Shown here: positions 9,698-16,951 of the stretch, piece by piece
Layout: each line of letters begins with the position of its first letter
Numbering within the stretch: the first letter of the stretch is position 1
NCBI RefSeq assembly: GCF_036231905.1
Contig: NZ_JAZARE010000011.1
Location: 1 to 64,000 of the forward strand
From: CAMLIZ01 sp036231905
GTDB lineage: Bacteria > Pseudomonadota > Gammaproteobacteria > Burkholderiales > Burkholderiaceae_C
Length of the DNA stretch: 64,000 bases
Reading direction: 5' to 3'
Notes under the pieces: generated by a model
Told to the model about the DNA's origin: nothing
Database searches by the model: none
What the model saw: only the letters and a program-made list of their open reading frames with translations
Position numbers and translations under genes: made by a program

Positions 9698-10372
9698 ATG
9701 AGCCATGCCACCACCTTGCGCGCCATCGCGCGCCTGCTGTGCTACCCCGACGACGGGCTGATGCGCCAGGTGCCGCAGGTCGCCGAAGCGCTGGTGCTCG
9801 ACGGCACGCTGTCGTCCAGCACCCGGCGTGCCCTGATGGCGCTGGTCGCCGACCTGGTGCAGCGGGACTGGCTGGAAGTGGAAGCCCTCTATGTGGACAC
9901 CTTCGACCGCGGCCGCCGCACATCCTTGCACCTGTTCGAGCATGTGCACGGCGATTCGCGTGACCGCGGCCCGGCCATGATCGACCTGCAGCAGACGTAC
10001 GCCGGCTCGGGCCTGTACCTGGCCGATGGGGAACTGCCCGATTTCCTGCCCGTGGTGCTGGAGTTCGCCTCCACCCAGCCGGCTGACACCCAACGCGAGT
10101 TCCTGGGCGAGATGGCGCACATCCTGAATGCACTGCACAGCGCGCTGGTGGAACGCGAGAGCCCCTATGCCGCCGCCGTGGCCGCGGTGCTGGAACTGGC
10201 CGGTGAGCCGGTGCAGGCCGTGAAGCTGGAGCCCGAGGCCCCGCTCGACGACAGCTGGCAAGAGCCTGAAGCCTTCGGCGGCTGCAACAGCGCGGGCCAG
10301 CAGGCGCCCGGCCAGCCGCAAACCATCCACATCGTGCGTTCCAACGCCCAGCAAACCGGAGCTGCCGCATGA
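9698..10372 (+). CDS. narJ: Nitrate reductase assembly chaperone
   Basis: 224 residues of the TorD/NarJ family, a system-specific chaperone that inserts the molybdenum cofactor into NarG and holds NarGH until it docks on NarI. The diagnostic stretch is SLHLFEHVHGDSRDRGPAM followed by DLQQTYAGSGLYL and a DFLPVVLEF helix. The start at 9698 is preferred because GAGGAAG lies nine bases upstream and LRAIARLLCYP then sits where it does in other NarJ proteins. An in-frame ATG at 9680, overlapping the narH stop as ATGA, would add six residues. It is not part of the final enzyme. The stop overlaps narI. Confidence 0.93.
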   Translation: MSHATTLRAIARLLCYPDDGLMRQVPQVAEALVLDGTLSSSTRRALMALVADLVQRDWLEVEALYVDTFDRGRRTSLHLFEHVHGDSRDRGPAMIDLQQTYAGSGLYLADGELPDFLPVVLEFASTQPADTQREFLGEMAHILNALHSALVERESPYAAAVAAVLELAGEPVQAVKLEPEAPLDDSWQEPEAFGGCNSAGQQAPGQPQTIHIVRSNAQQTGAAA

Positions 10373-11175
10373 CCTCCGCGCTCGACACCTTCCTGTTCGG
10401 CCTGTACCCCTACATCTGCCTCACGGTCTTCCTGGTCGGCAGCCTGATCCGCTTCGACCGCGACCAGTACACCTGGAAAAGCGACTCGTCGCAGATGCTG
10501 CGCACCGGCAGCCTGCGCTGGGGCAGCAACCTGTTCCATGTGGGCGTGCTGTTCCTCTTCTTCGGCCACGGCGTGGGCATGCTCACGCCGCACGCGGTGT
10601 ACGAGCACTTCATCAGCGCGGGCCAGAAGCAGTTGATGGCGATGATCAGTGGCGGCATCGCCGGCACGCTGGGCTTCATCGGCGTGAGCCTGCTGCTGCA
10701 CCGGCGCTTGGCCGACCCGCGCATCCGTGCCACCAGCAAGACCAGCGACATCGCGCTACTGGTGCTGCTGTGGGTGCAGCTGGCACTCGGCCTGGGCAGC
10801 ATCGCGCTGTCGGCCCAGCACCTGGACGGCGGGCTGATGATGCGGTTTGGCGAATGGGCGCAGCGCATCGTGACCTTCCGCCCCGGTGCGGTGGAGCAGC
10901 TGGCCGAGGCCGGCTGGCTCTTCAAGCTGCACATGGCGCTCGGCATGACGGTGTTCCTGGTGTTCCCGTTCACGCGGCTGGTGCATGTGTGGAGCGGGTT
11001 CGCCACCGTGTTCTACGTACTGCGGCCCTACCAGCTGGCGCGCAGCCGGCGCCTGAACCTGCCGCAGGGTCATCTGCAGCCCGGCGGCGCGCCCGCTGCC
11101 ACGCCCGCCGTGCCGCCAGCCGCAGCCGCGCCACGCGAGCTGCCCGTGCGCAGCCCCGGCGTTCGCGCCGCATGA
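10369..11175 (+). CDS. narI: Respiratory nitrate reductase gamma chain (cytochrome b)
   Basis: 268 residues, five membrane helices. It takes electrons from quinol and anchors NarGH to the inner membrane. The four haem-ligand histidines are in the expected places: H57 and H67 in one helix pair, H188 and H206 in FKLHMALGM and TRLVHVW. The start overlaps narJ (ATGA). The last 35 or so residues form an Ala/Pro-rich tail beyond the usual NarI end, with no recognised function. Thirteen bases separate it from the parvulin gene, so the transcript continues. Confidence 0.95.
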   Translation: MTSALDTFLFGLYPYICLTVFLVGSLIRFDRDQYTWKSDSSQMLRTGSLRWGSNLFHVGVLFLFFGHGVGMLTPHAVYEHFISAGQKQLMAMISGGIAGTLGFIGVSLLLHRRLADPRIRATSKTSDIALLVLLWVQLALGLGSIALSAQHLDGGLMMRFGEWAQRIVTFRPGAVEQLAEAGWLFKLHMALGMTVFLVFPFTRLVHVWSGFATVFYVLRPYQLARSRRLNLPQGHLQPGGAPAATPAVPPAAAAPRELPVRSPGVRAA

Positions 11176-11188
11176 CCCGGGTACCGCC

Positions 11189-11959
11189 ATGCAAACCGAT
11201 ACCCTGATCGCCGTGGCCCGCGTGCGCGGCGTTGCGTTGCACCAGCAAGGCGAGCAGCTCGGGCCTGAAGCGCTGCGCGAGCGGGCCTGCACCGAGCTGC
11301 TGCGGCAGCGCGCGCAGCAGGCCGGCCTGTTGGCCGCCGATGACAGCGTGCATGCCGATGCCGTGCTCAGCGCCGCGGCGGCCGATGCCATCGAGCGCCT
11401 GCTGGAGCGCGAACTGCAATTGCCCGAGCCCGAAGAGGCCGCCTGCCGGCGCCACCACGCGGCCAACATCAAGCGTTACAGCACCGGAGAGCGCGTGCAT
11501 GCGCGCCACGTGCTCTTTGCGGTGACCGACGGCGTGGACCTGAATGCCCTGCGCAGGGTGGCGGAGCAGACGCTGCTGGACCTGCGCGCCGAGCCCGGGC
11601 GTTTTGCCGAGCGTGCCGCGCAACAGTCCAACTGCCCGAGCGCCGCCCAGGGCGGCGACCTTGGCTGGCTGACCCGGGACGACTGTGCGGAGGAGTTTGC
11701 ACGTGAGTTGTTCGCCCACACCGAGGTGGGCGTGCTGCCGCGCCTGGTGCACAGCCGCTTCGGCCTGCATGTGGTGGAGGTGCTCCAGCGCAACCCCGGC
11801 ACGGCGCAGCCCTACGAAGCCGTGCGCGGCGCGGTGGCGCTGGCGCTGCGCCAGCAGGTGTATGTGACCGCGCTGCGGCAGTACCTGCAGCTGCTGGCCG
11901 CCGACGCCGACATCGTCGGCGTGGACCTGGCCGCCAGCGACAGCCCGCTGGTGCAGTGA
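11189..11959 (+). CDS. Parvulin-type peptidyl-prolyl isomerase of the nar operon
   Basis: 256 residues with a PpiC/rotamase domain at roughly residues 100-200: VHARHVLFAV, then FAERAAQQSNCPSAAQGGDLGW and LPRLVHSRFGLHVVEV. The N-terminal 90 residues are helical and no signal peptide is seen, so it should act in the cytoplasm. NifM-like isomerases at this spot behind narI are known in other denitrifiers and are thought to help fold or assemble the reductase. Cotranscription with nar is likely from the short gap upstream and the single base between it and the next gene. The substrate is unproven. Confidence 0.85.
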   Translation: MQTDTLIAVARVRGVALHQQGEQLGPEALRERACTELLRQRAQQAGLLAADDSVHADAVLSAAAADAIERLLERELQLPEPEEAACRRHHAANIKRYSTGERVHARHVLFAVTDGVDLNALRRVAEQTLLDLRAEPGRFAERAAQQSNCPSAAQGGDLGWLTRDDCAEEFARELFAHTEVGVLPRLVHSRFGLHVVEVLQRNPGTAQPYEAVRGAVALALRQQVYVTALRQYLQLLAADADIVGVDLAASDSPLVQ

Positions 11960-11960
11960 C

Positions 11961-12689
11961 GTGAGCGAACGCGCCTGCGGCCCCGGCGCCGACGATGCGC
12001 TGCTGCAGCGCCTGAGGCGCTTTCACACCGACTACTTTCCGCGCTATCGCGAGCGCTTCCAGGACCTGGTGGCCCAGGGACAGCACCCGACCACGCTGTT
12101 CATCGGCTGCTCCGATTCCCGCCTGGTGCCCTACCTGCTCACGGGCGCCGGGCCGGGCGAACTCTTCATCGTGCGCAACGTCGGGGCCCTGGTGCCGCCG
12201 GTGGACGGGCTGCACGGCCTGCACGGCACCGCGGCGGCCATCGAGTTCGCAGTGCTCAGCCTGGACGTCCGGCACATCGTGGTCTGCGGCCACAGCCACT
12301 GCGGTGCGATGAAGGCCCTGTACGAGGAGCTGCCGGCGGAGGCCACCCACCTGCACGCCTGGCTGGACATGGCACGCGAAGCGGCGCTGCCCGTGCAAGT
12401 GGGCCCCGAAGCGCTACGCCGCACCGAGCAGCGCGCCGTGGTGCTGCAACTGGAGCGCCTGATGGCCTACCCGATGGTGCGCCGGCGAGTGGAGCAGGGC
12501 CGGCTGTTCCTGCACGGCTGGCACTACGTGATCGAGGAAGGCGAGGTGCACGTGTTCGATGTCGAAAGCGGCCGCTTCGTGCCGGCGTCGCAGGCGCAGC
12601 ACAGCGGGACCGGCCCGTACCGGACGATGGAGCCCATCGACGGGGAAGGGGCGATCTTCAACGAGGTGGACCGGGCGTTCGGGGGGTAG
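11961..12689 (+). CDS. Beta-class carbonic anhydrase
   Basis: 242 residues. It interconverts CO2 and bicarbonate. Zinc ligands are clear: C50 in FIGCSDSR, H111 and C114 in CGHSHCGAM; D52 and R54 form the catalytic dyad. The start is GTG, one base after the parvulin stop, so it looks like the last gene of the nar transcript. The link to nitrate respiration is not obvious; bicarbonate supply or pH balance under anaerobic growth is a guess. Family assignment is firm, the physiological role open. Confidence 0.92.
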   Translation: MSERACGPGADDALLQRLRRFHTDYFPRYRERFQDLVAQGQHPTTLFIGCSDSRLVPYLLTGAGPGELFIVRNVGALVPPVDGLHGLHGTAAAIEFAVLSLDVRHIVVCGHSHCGAMKALYEELPAEATHLHAWLDMAREAALPVQVGPEALRRTEQRAVVLQLERLMAYPMVRRRVEQGRLFLHGWHYVIEEGEVHVFDVESGRFVPASQAQHSGTGPYRTMEPIDGEGAIFNEVDRAFGG

Positions 12690-12740
12690 GTCTCCCGGCC
12701 TGCATTGCAGTTCGACGGGGCGAGCGGCTCGATGGAAGGG

Positions 12741-13121
12741 TCAGGCCTCAGCGATCGCTGCAATGGAAACTTTCAAACCCGGTATGCGCGCAGGCAGCTT
12801 GGCGCCTTGGCGAGCCGGAGGATCAGAAGGAAACCACCTGAGCCACTCCTCATTCATTCCGGGGAAGTCGTCTTCCTCAGCAAGCACGACAGTCACGCTG
12901 ACAATCTTGTCCAGGGAACTGCCTGCTTCCTCGAGGATGGCTTGTATGTTGGTCAGGCATTGTCGGGTTTGCTCTTGGATGGTTGTTCCTTTGAGAGCGC
13001 CTGTGGTGGGATCATTCGGAGCTGTTCCTGAGACGAACACCAAGCCCGCGGCTTTGACCGCCTGGCTGTACATCGGCGGCGGCTTGGCGGCATTTGGCGT
13101 GAACACGATCTGGCGAGCCAT
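12741..13121 (-). CDS. RidA/YjgF-family enamine/imine deaminase
   Basis: 126 residues, start ATG at 13121 with AAGGGAA ahead of it. The family hydrolyses reactive enamine/imine intermediates such as 2-aminoacrylate. Visible family features are PMYSQAVKAAGLVFVSGTAP near the N-terminus and the C-terminal ARQGAKL...PGLKVSIAAIA, where the arginine is the expected carboxylate-binding residue. The open frame extends far upstream but the ribosome site and family length fix this start. It converges on the carbonic anhydrase gene with 51 bases between, and stands apart from the NsrR operon behind it. Confidence 0.88.
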   Translation of the reverse strand: MARQIVFTPNAAKPPPMYSQAVKAAGLVFVSGTAPNDPTTGALKGTTIQEQTRQCLTNIQAILEEAGSSLDKIVSVTVVLAEEDDFPGMNEEWLRWFPSDPPARQGAKLPARIPGLKVSIAAIAEA

Positions 13122-13163
13122 TTGAGTTCCCTTGCGTGCGTTGGTGATCGAAAGGGGAAGTCC

Positions 13164-13210
13164 ATGAACATTCTGTTCGTCGGCATCGATATCGCCAAGC
13201 AGGTTCATGT
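13164..13210 (+). pseudogene. Scrap of an IS110-type transposase 5' end
   Basis: An ATG at 13164 with a strong AAAGGGGAAG ribosome site starts MNILFVGIDIAKQVHV, which looks like the first residues of IS110/IS1111-family DEDD transposases, including the first catalytic Asp in VGIDIAK. After about 16 codons the likeness stops and the frame runs into the end of the minus-strand gene at 13205. No other part of an insertion sequence is present. This is probably the leftover of a deleted element. The match is short, so confidence is limited. Confidence 0.4.
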
Positions 13211-13648
13211 CCCCAGCGCCAGCGTCAGCGCCTCGCCCTGCGCCCCGTAGGCCAGGAATCCATCCACGTCCCCCCGCTTCACCGCCTCCACCATCCGCTC
13301 CAGGGCGCTGTTCACCTGCGCATCGCTGGGCGGCTGACCGCGGCTGCCGCCCAGCGCGCCGACGAACACCACCTGCCAGGGCGGGCCGTAGGCGCCTGCC
13401 TCGTCGGCCAGGGTGGCGAAGCTGTCCAGCTCCTCCAGCGTCTTGTCTACGCACATCAGCGGTGTGAGGTGGCCACCTTGCCCGCGCTCGAAGCGCGCGC
13501 GTTGCGCGGGGGTGGCGTCTGGCGGCAGCTCGGCTGCCGTGAACACGAACAGCAGGCGCTGCGGCTGCGCTTCGGCGGCCGCAGCCTGCAGCAGCTGGTG
13601 GAAAGGCGTGGTGCCTGCTTCTGGAACCGTTGGGCTGTGGGTGTGCAT
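13205..13648 (-). CDS. Conserved protein of unknown function, last gene behind nnrS
   Basis: 147 residues, soluble, no signal peptide. Recognisable stretches are PQRLLFVFTAAELPPDATPA, GGHLTPLMCVDK and WQVVFVGALGG. I recall proteins of this kind in Burkholderiales databases under the label ribonucleotide reductase subunit alpha, which seems unfounded because none of the radical-enzyme features is present. It starts 44 bases after nnrS on the same strand, so a role in the NO/denitrification setting is likely but undefined. The invariant-looking Cys in LMCVDK is the only candidate functional residue. Confidence 0.6.
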   Translation of the reverse strand: MHTHSPTVPEAGTTPFHQLLQAAAAEAQPQRLLFVFTAAELPPDATPAQRARFERGQGGHLTPLMCVDKTLEELDSFATLADEAGAYGPPWQVVFVGALGGSRGQPPSDAQVNSALERMVEAVKRGDVDGFLAYGAQGEALTLALGT

Positions 13649-13692
13649 GGTGGGGAGTCCTGGTGTGTTGATCTGGGTGGCACGCGGCCGTG

Positions 13693-14907
13693 TCAGCCTG
13701 GTTTGCCGTCCAGGCGGGGGCGCAGCAGCATCGGCCCGTAGCGCAGCGCATAGAGCCCGAAGCCCAGCGACCACAGCGCCGCCGATCCGGCGATGGCCGC
13801 CACATAGAGCGTGGGCGTCAGCAGGGGCAGGCCCACGCGCAGCAGGCCAGCGCCCAGCACCAGCCCGTAGGCGGCCACGTCGAAGCCGTCCGCCTTCAAT
13901 GGGCGGGCGGTGTGGCCACGCGCGGTGCGGGTCATCATGCCGATCACCAGCGCGCCGATGGCACCGGCGGTGAGCGCGTGCGCGGCCACCGACGGGCTCA
14001 CCCACCCTGCCAATGCCGCTGCGCGCAACGCCATGTGCAGCGGTATCCACGCGTATGCCGCGTGCAGCACCCAGACCAGCGGCGTTCGCAGCGTGCGCCA
14101 GGGCTGCCACAGCCACAGCCGCGCTGCATGGGCCGCCGCGGCGGCCACGAGCACCAGGCCGAGGGCAGCGTCGGGCAGCGGCAGCACGTCCGTGGCCACC
14201 AGCACCAGCACGCTGCCCAGGGCCACCCGCTCCAGCCACGGGTCGCGCCGCGCCTGCGCCCCAGGCACGCCGTTGTTGGTGAACATGGGCACCACGCGGC
14301 CCGCCATCACGGCCATGATGAACAGCACCAGGTCCAGCCCCAGCTGCAGGCCGGCCCAGGCAGGCAGCGTGAGGCTGCCCAGCAGCGACAGGTGAACCAC
14401 CAGCGCCGCGCAGCCCATGGCCACCAGCAGCGCCACGAAGAAGTAGTTGCGCCGGTTCCGGCCCGCCTTCAGCGAGCGCCACAGTGGCCAGGCGCAGCAC
14501 CACGCAAACCCGACGTTCGCAGCCGCGGCCGCCACGCCCCAGGGCGTGAGCACGAGCACGCGGGCGGCCAGCCACAACAACACCAGCGCCGCGAGCCTGG
14601 CGCCCGATGGGGTCGGTTGCCCCGACCAGTTGCGCCCCGCGGTGAAGAGAAAGCCCACCACCACCGCGAGCGTGAAGCCGAACAGCATCTCGTGCGCATG
14701 CCAGGCGGGCCCCTGGAGGTAGGCCGAGGGCAGCCACCCCAGGCTTTGCGCGCCCCACAGCGCGATGGACAGGGCTGCAAAGCCGCTGGCCAGCAGGTAG
14801 AACGGGCGAAAGCCGAGCTGCCAGAGCGCCAGGCCGCCAGGTGCCTGGCGCGGCGGCGGTTCGTCGATGGGGATGAATGTCGGCATGGGGGACATGGATC
14901 GGGTCAT
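13693..14907 (-). CDS. nnrS: NnrS-family haem-copper membrane protein
   Basis: 404 residues with about 12 membrane helices. NnrS proteins protect cells from nitrosative stress and usually sit in NNR/NsrR-controlled denitrification regulons. Family features include LWQLGFRPFYLLA at the N-terminus, WHAHEMLFGF, a conserved VMAGRVVPMFTNN segment and GMMTRTARGHT in the C-terminal part; the histidines in these are candidate haem or copper ligands. The start ATG at 14907 overlaps the stop of the upstream membrane-protein gene as ATGA, so both proteins are probably made together. Confidence 0.9.
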   Translation of the reverse strand: MTRSMSPMPTFIPIDEPPPRQAPGGLALWQLGFRPFYLLASGFAALSIALWGAQSLGWLPSAYLQGPAWHAHEMLFGFTLAVVVGFLFTAGRNWSGQPTPSGARLAALVLLWLAARVLVLTPWGVAAAAANVGFAWCCAWPLWRSLKAGRNRRNYFFVALLVAMGCAALVVHLSLLGSLTLPAWAGLQLGLDLVLFIMAVMAGRVVPMFTNNGVPGAQARRDPWLERVALGSVLVLVATDVLPLPDAALGLVLVAAAAAHAARLWLWQPWRTLRTPLVWVLHAAYAWIPLHMALRAAALAGWVSPSVAAHALTAGAIGALVIGMMTRTARGHTARPLKADGFDVAAYGLVLGAGLLRVGLPLLTPTLYVAAIAGSAALWSLGFGLYALRYGPMLLRPRLDGKPG

Positions 14908-16016
14908 TGCAATGCGCCGTGACGCCGCCGCCAGACGAGGGCGGCGCCGATCACGGTGAGGAGGAACAGCACGATGGCCGCGCTGTTGAGGGCGGCACCC
15001 AGCCTGCGCAAGGCGGGATCGAAGGCGCCGCCGCCCACGCGCAGCAGCAGCGAGCCGTGCAGCGCGAGCAGCGGCAGGTAGAACGCATGGCCGAAAGCCA
15101 GCTTCACGCGGGCCACGGCGGGCAGGATCACCGGTGCATGGCCCATCACCATGCTGAACACGAACCCCAGTCCCACCGCATGCAGCGCGGTGTCGCGGGC
15201 CGCGGGCAGGCCGGCGCTGGCCGCCGCCCACGCCAGGCCGCCCATGGCAAGCCAGCCGTACCCTGCCAGCAGGCACACCGCCATGTAGCGGGCCAGGCCG
15301 CCGGCCAGCACCGTGCGGCGCGCGATGTCAAAGGCCATCAACCAGCCGGCCAGCGCGGCCAGCGCCAGCCCGAACACCACGCCGCCCAGCGCAGGCCACG
15401 ACGCGCACAGCGCGCTCCCCAGCAGCAGCGCGCCCAGCAGCCACAGCAGCAGCGCCTCGGCGCCCGGGCGGCGCCGCATCAGCCGCGTCATCTCCAGCCG
15501 TTCGGCCGCGATGGTGAGCACCAGGAAGGCAAGCCACGCCGGCAGCACGGCCGCCGCGCCGGTGCCAGAGACCTGCAGCACATTGCCGCCCAGCCAGCTG
15601 AAAGCGCCCAACAGCAGCAGCCAGGTGTGCGCCGCCTGCTGGCGGCGCACGATGGCCGCGTTCACCGCCACGAATGCCAAACCGGCCAGCACGAAACTCG
15701 CGTGCGCCGCCTGCGCCTGGCCAGCCAGCAGCAGGGCGCCTCCCACCGCGCACACCAGCGGCGCCACGATCGCCGCCGGATGCTTCAGCGCGACGGCGCG
15801 CTCGATGCCGATGACCGTGCCGAGGAACGCGCAGATCATCAGCGCCGCATGCCACACGGCCGCCTGGCCGATCCAGTCGGCCTGCAGGGGCAGCACCACG
15901 CCGGCGCGCAACAGCCCGCCCAGCATGCCGGCAGCCAGGCTGGCAAGGGCGAGGGCGAGGGCGGGCCGCGCGATGCCGGTGCGCCGCGAAGGGCGCACCC
16001 CGCGCTGCCGGCTCAC
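14904..16016 (-). CDS. Multi-helix membrane protein coupled to nnrS
   Basis: 370 residues, around 12 hydrophobic helices. I do not recognise a named family, but DTALHAVGLGFVFSMVMGHA near the C-terminus resembles a segment of NnrS-like and haem-copper membrane proteins, with histidines placed inside helices. The start is taken at GTG 16016 because it overlaps the preceding stop as GTGA; the longer frame opening at 16064 would overlap the DUF59 gene by 52 bases. Its stop overlaps the nnrS start. Its place between two coupled NO-stress genes points to a role in NO or haem handling at the membrane. Confidence 0.7.
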   Translation of the reverse strand: MSRQRGVRPSRRTGIARPALALALASLAAGMLGGLLRAGVVLPLQADWIGQAAVWHAALMICAFLGTVIGIERAVALKHPAAIVAPLVCAVGGALLLAGQAQAAHASFVLAGLAFVAVNAAIVRRQQAAHTWLLLLGAFSWLGGNVLQVSGTGAAAVLPAWLAFLVLTIAAERLEMTRLMRRRPGAEALLLWLLGALLLGSALCASWPALGGVVFGLALAALAGWLMAFDIARRTVLAGGLARYMAVCLLAGYGWLAMGGLAWAAASAGLPAARDTALHAVGLGFVFSMVMGHAPVILPAVARVKLAFGHAFYLPLLALHGSLLLRVGGGAFDPALRRLGAALNSAAIVLFLLTVIGAALVWRRRHGALQ

Positions 16017-16369
16017 CAGCCCATCTGGCGCCGGCCTTGGGGCGTGATGCGCTCGGGCGTCCATGCGGGCTCCCAGCAGAGTTCGAGTTCGATGCGGTGG
16101 TCGGCCGGCACCACCGGGTCGAGGCGGTGTTCCACCTCGTCCATGATCTCGTCGGCCACCGGGCAGGCAGGCGATGTCATGGTCATCAGCACATGCACCC
16201 GCTGGTCCGCCACCGTCACCTGGTAGATCAGGCCGACGTCGACGATGCTCAGCGCCACTTCGGGGTCCATCACGCGCCGCAGGGCGCCGGTGATGGGGCG
16301 TCGCAGTGCCTCGTCGCCCAGGTAGGGGAAAGGCTGCGTGTCGGTGTCGTCAGCGGGCACGTCGCTCAT
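16013..16369 (-). CDS. DUF59 / SufT-PaaD-like Fe-S assembly protein
   Basis: 118 residues of the metal-sulfur cluster biosynthesis family (DUF59). Core motifs are ALRRVMDPEVALSIVDVGLI and MTMTSPACPVADEI, the latter with the conserved cysteine. Such proteins help mature or repair Fe-S clusters. Sitting between the NsrR-type repressor gene (ATGA overlap upstream) and a membrane protein (GTGA overlap downstream), it may repair clusters damaged by NO, comparable in logic to ytfE/ric in other NsrR regulons. That role is inferred from position. Confidence 0.85.
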   Translation of the reverse strand: MSDVPADDTDTQPFPYLGDEALRRPITGALRRVMDPEVALSIVDVGLIYQVTVADQRVHVLMTMTSPACPVADEIMDEVEHRLDPVVPADHRIELELCWEPAWTPERITPQGRRQMGW

Positions 16370-16815
16370 GGCGCGGCCCGCCTGGGGAAGAACAGCACCT
16401 GCGCGATGTCGGCTCGGTTGCGCACCACATCGGCCAGGGTGTAGCGGTCCAGCACGGCATGAAAGGCCGCCACCGCCTCGGCCATGGCGTCGCGCAGCCG
16501 GCACACCGGGGACAGGCAGCAGTCGTCCGCATCGGCATCGAAACATTCGGCCGGGCGCAGCTGCCCCTCGGTGTCGCGCACCACCTGGCCGATCACGATG
16601 TCCTCGGCCCGCCTGCCCAGCATCAGCCCGCCGCCGCGGCCGCGCGCGCTGGCCAGCCAGCCGTTTCTGGCCAGGAAGTGCACCACCTTGGTGAGGTGAT
16701 GCTCGGACACCTCGAAGGTGCCGGCGATCTCCGCGATCGTGACGCGCCGCTCCGGCCGCGCCGCCAGGAAGATCAGCACGCGCAGGCTGTAGTCGGTGAA
16801 GGTGCTCAGCTTCAA
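16366..16815 (-). CDS. nsrR: Rrf2-family NO-sensing repressor, NsrR-type
   Basis: 149 residues. NsrR binds DNA with an intact Fe-S cluster and lets go when NO attacks it. The protein begins MKLSTFTDYSLRVL; D8 matches the aspartate that helps hold the cluster in studied NsrR. A winged HTH follows (ITIAEIAG-like, VSEHHLTKVVHFL). Cysteines C91, C99, C100 and C105 give the C-x(5-8)-C-x5-C pattern of the family. The start codon is TTG. It is the first gene of a coupled operon ending with nnrS, and a palindrome fitting NsrR operators (16833-16848) lies 18 bases ahead of it, so autoregulation is likely. Confidence 0.85.
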   Translation of the reverse strand: MKLSTFTDYSLRVLIFLAARPERRVTIAEIAGTFEVSEHHLTKVVHFLARNGWLASARGRGGGLMLGRRAEDIVIGQVVRDTEGQLRPAECFDADADDCCLSPVCRLRDAMAEAVAAFHAVLDRYTLADVVRNRADIAQVLFFPRRAAP

Positions 16816-16832
16816 GGTGGCAGGTGGTCCGA

Positions 16833-16848
16833 AAGATGCATGGATCTT
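16833..16848 (-). promoter_or_regulatory. NsrR-type operator
   Basis: AAGAT-GCATGG-ATCTT is a perfect 5-bp inverted repeat and contains AAGATGCAT, the half-site best known from NsrR operators. It lies 18 bases upstream of the nsrR start. If RNA starts 41.5 bases from the centre of the FNR-like box at 16872-16885, this palindrome would cover the start point, a good place for a repressor. Confidence 0.6.
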
Positions 16849-16871
16849 CCAGCTTTGAGCGCGCCGGGGAC

Positions 16872-16885
16872 TTGATCCCGCGCAA
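16872..16885 (+). promoter_or_regulatory. FNR/DNR-like box between nsrR and the DUF1275 gene
   Basis: TTGAT-CCCG-CGCAA fits an FNR-type site: left half perfect, right half ending in CAA. It lies in the divergent gap, 57 bases from the nsrR start and 66 bases from the DUF1275 start, so it could serve either side. The right half CGCAA is shared with three other boxes in this window (1389, and 18252 and 26286 read on the other strand). Confidence 0.5.
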
Positions 16886-16951
16886 GTCCGGCGCCTGGCT
16901 TATGCGGCCGCCCCACTGCGGCATGATCACAACCAGGAGCACTCCTCACGC

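Noticed and set aside
12741..13805. A long form of the RidA protein with about 228 extra N-terminal residues
   Set aside because: The extension is Arg/Ala/Gly-rich shadow sequence over another gene; the ribosome site and family length support ATG 13121.
13693..15276. A longer NnrS start inside the upstream membrane-protein gene
   Set aside because: The extra residues are out-of-frame shadow of the upstream gene; ATG 14907 overlaps that gene's stop as ATGA and gives the family N-terminus.
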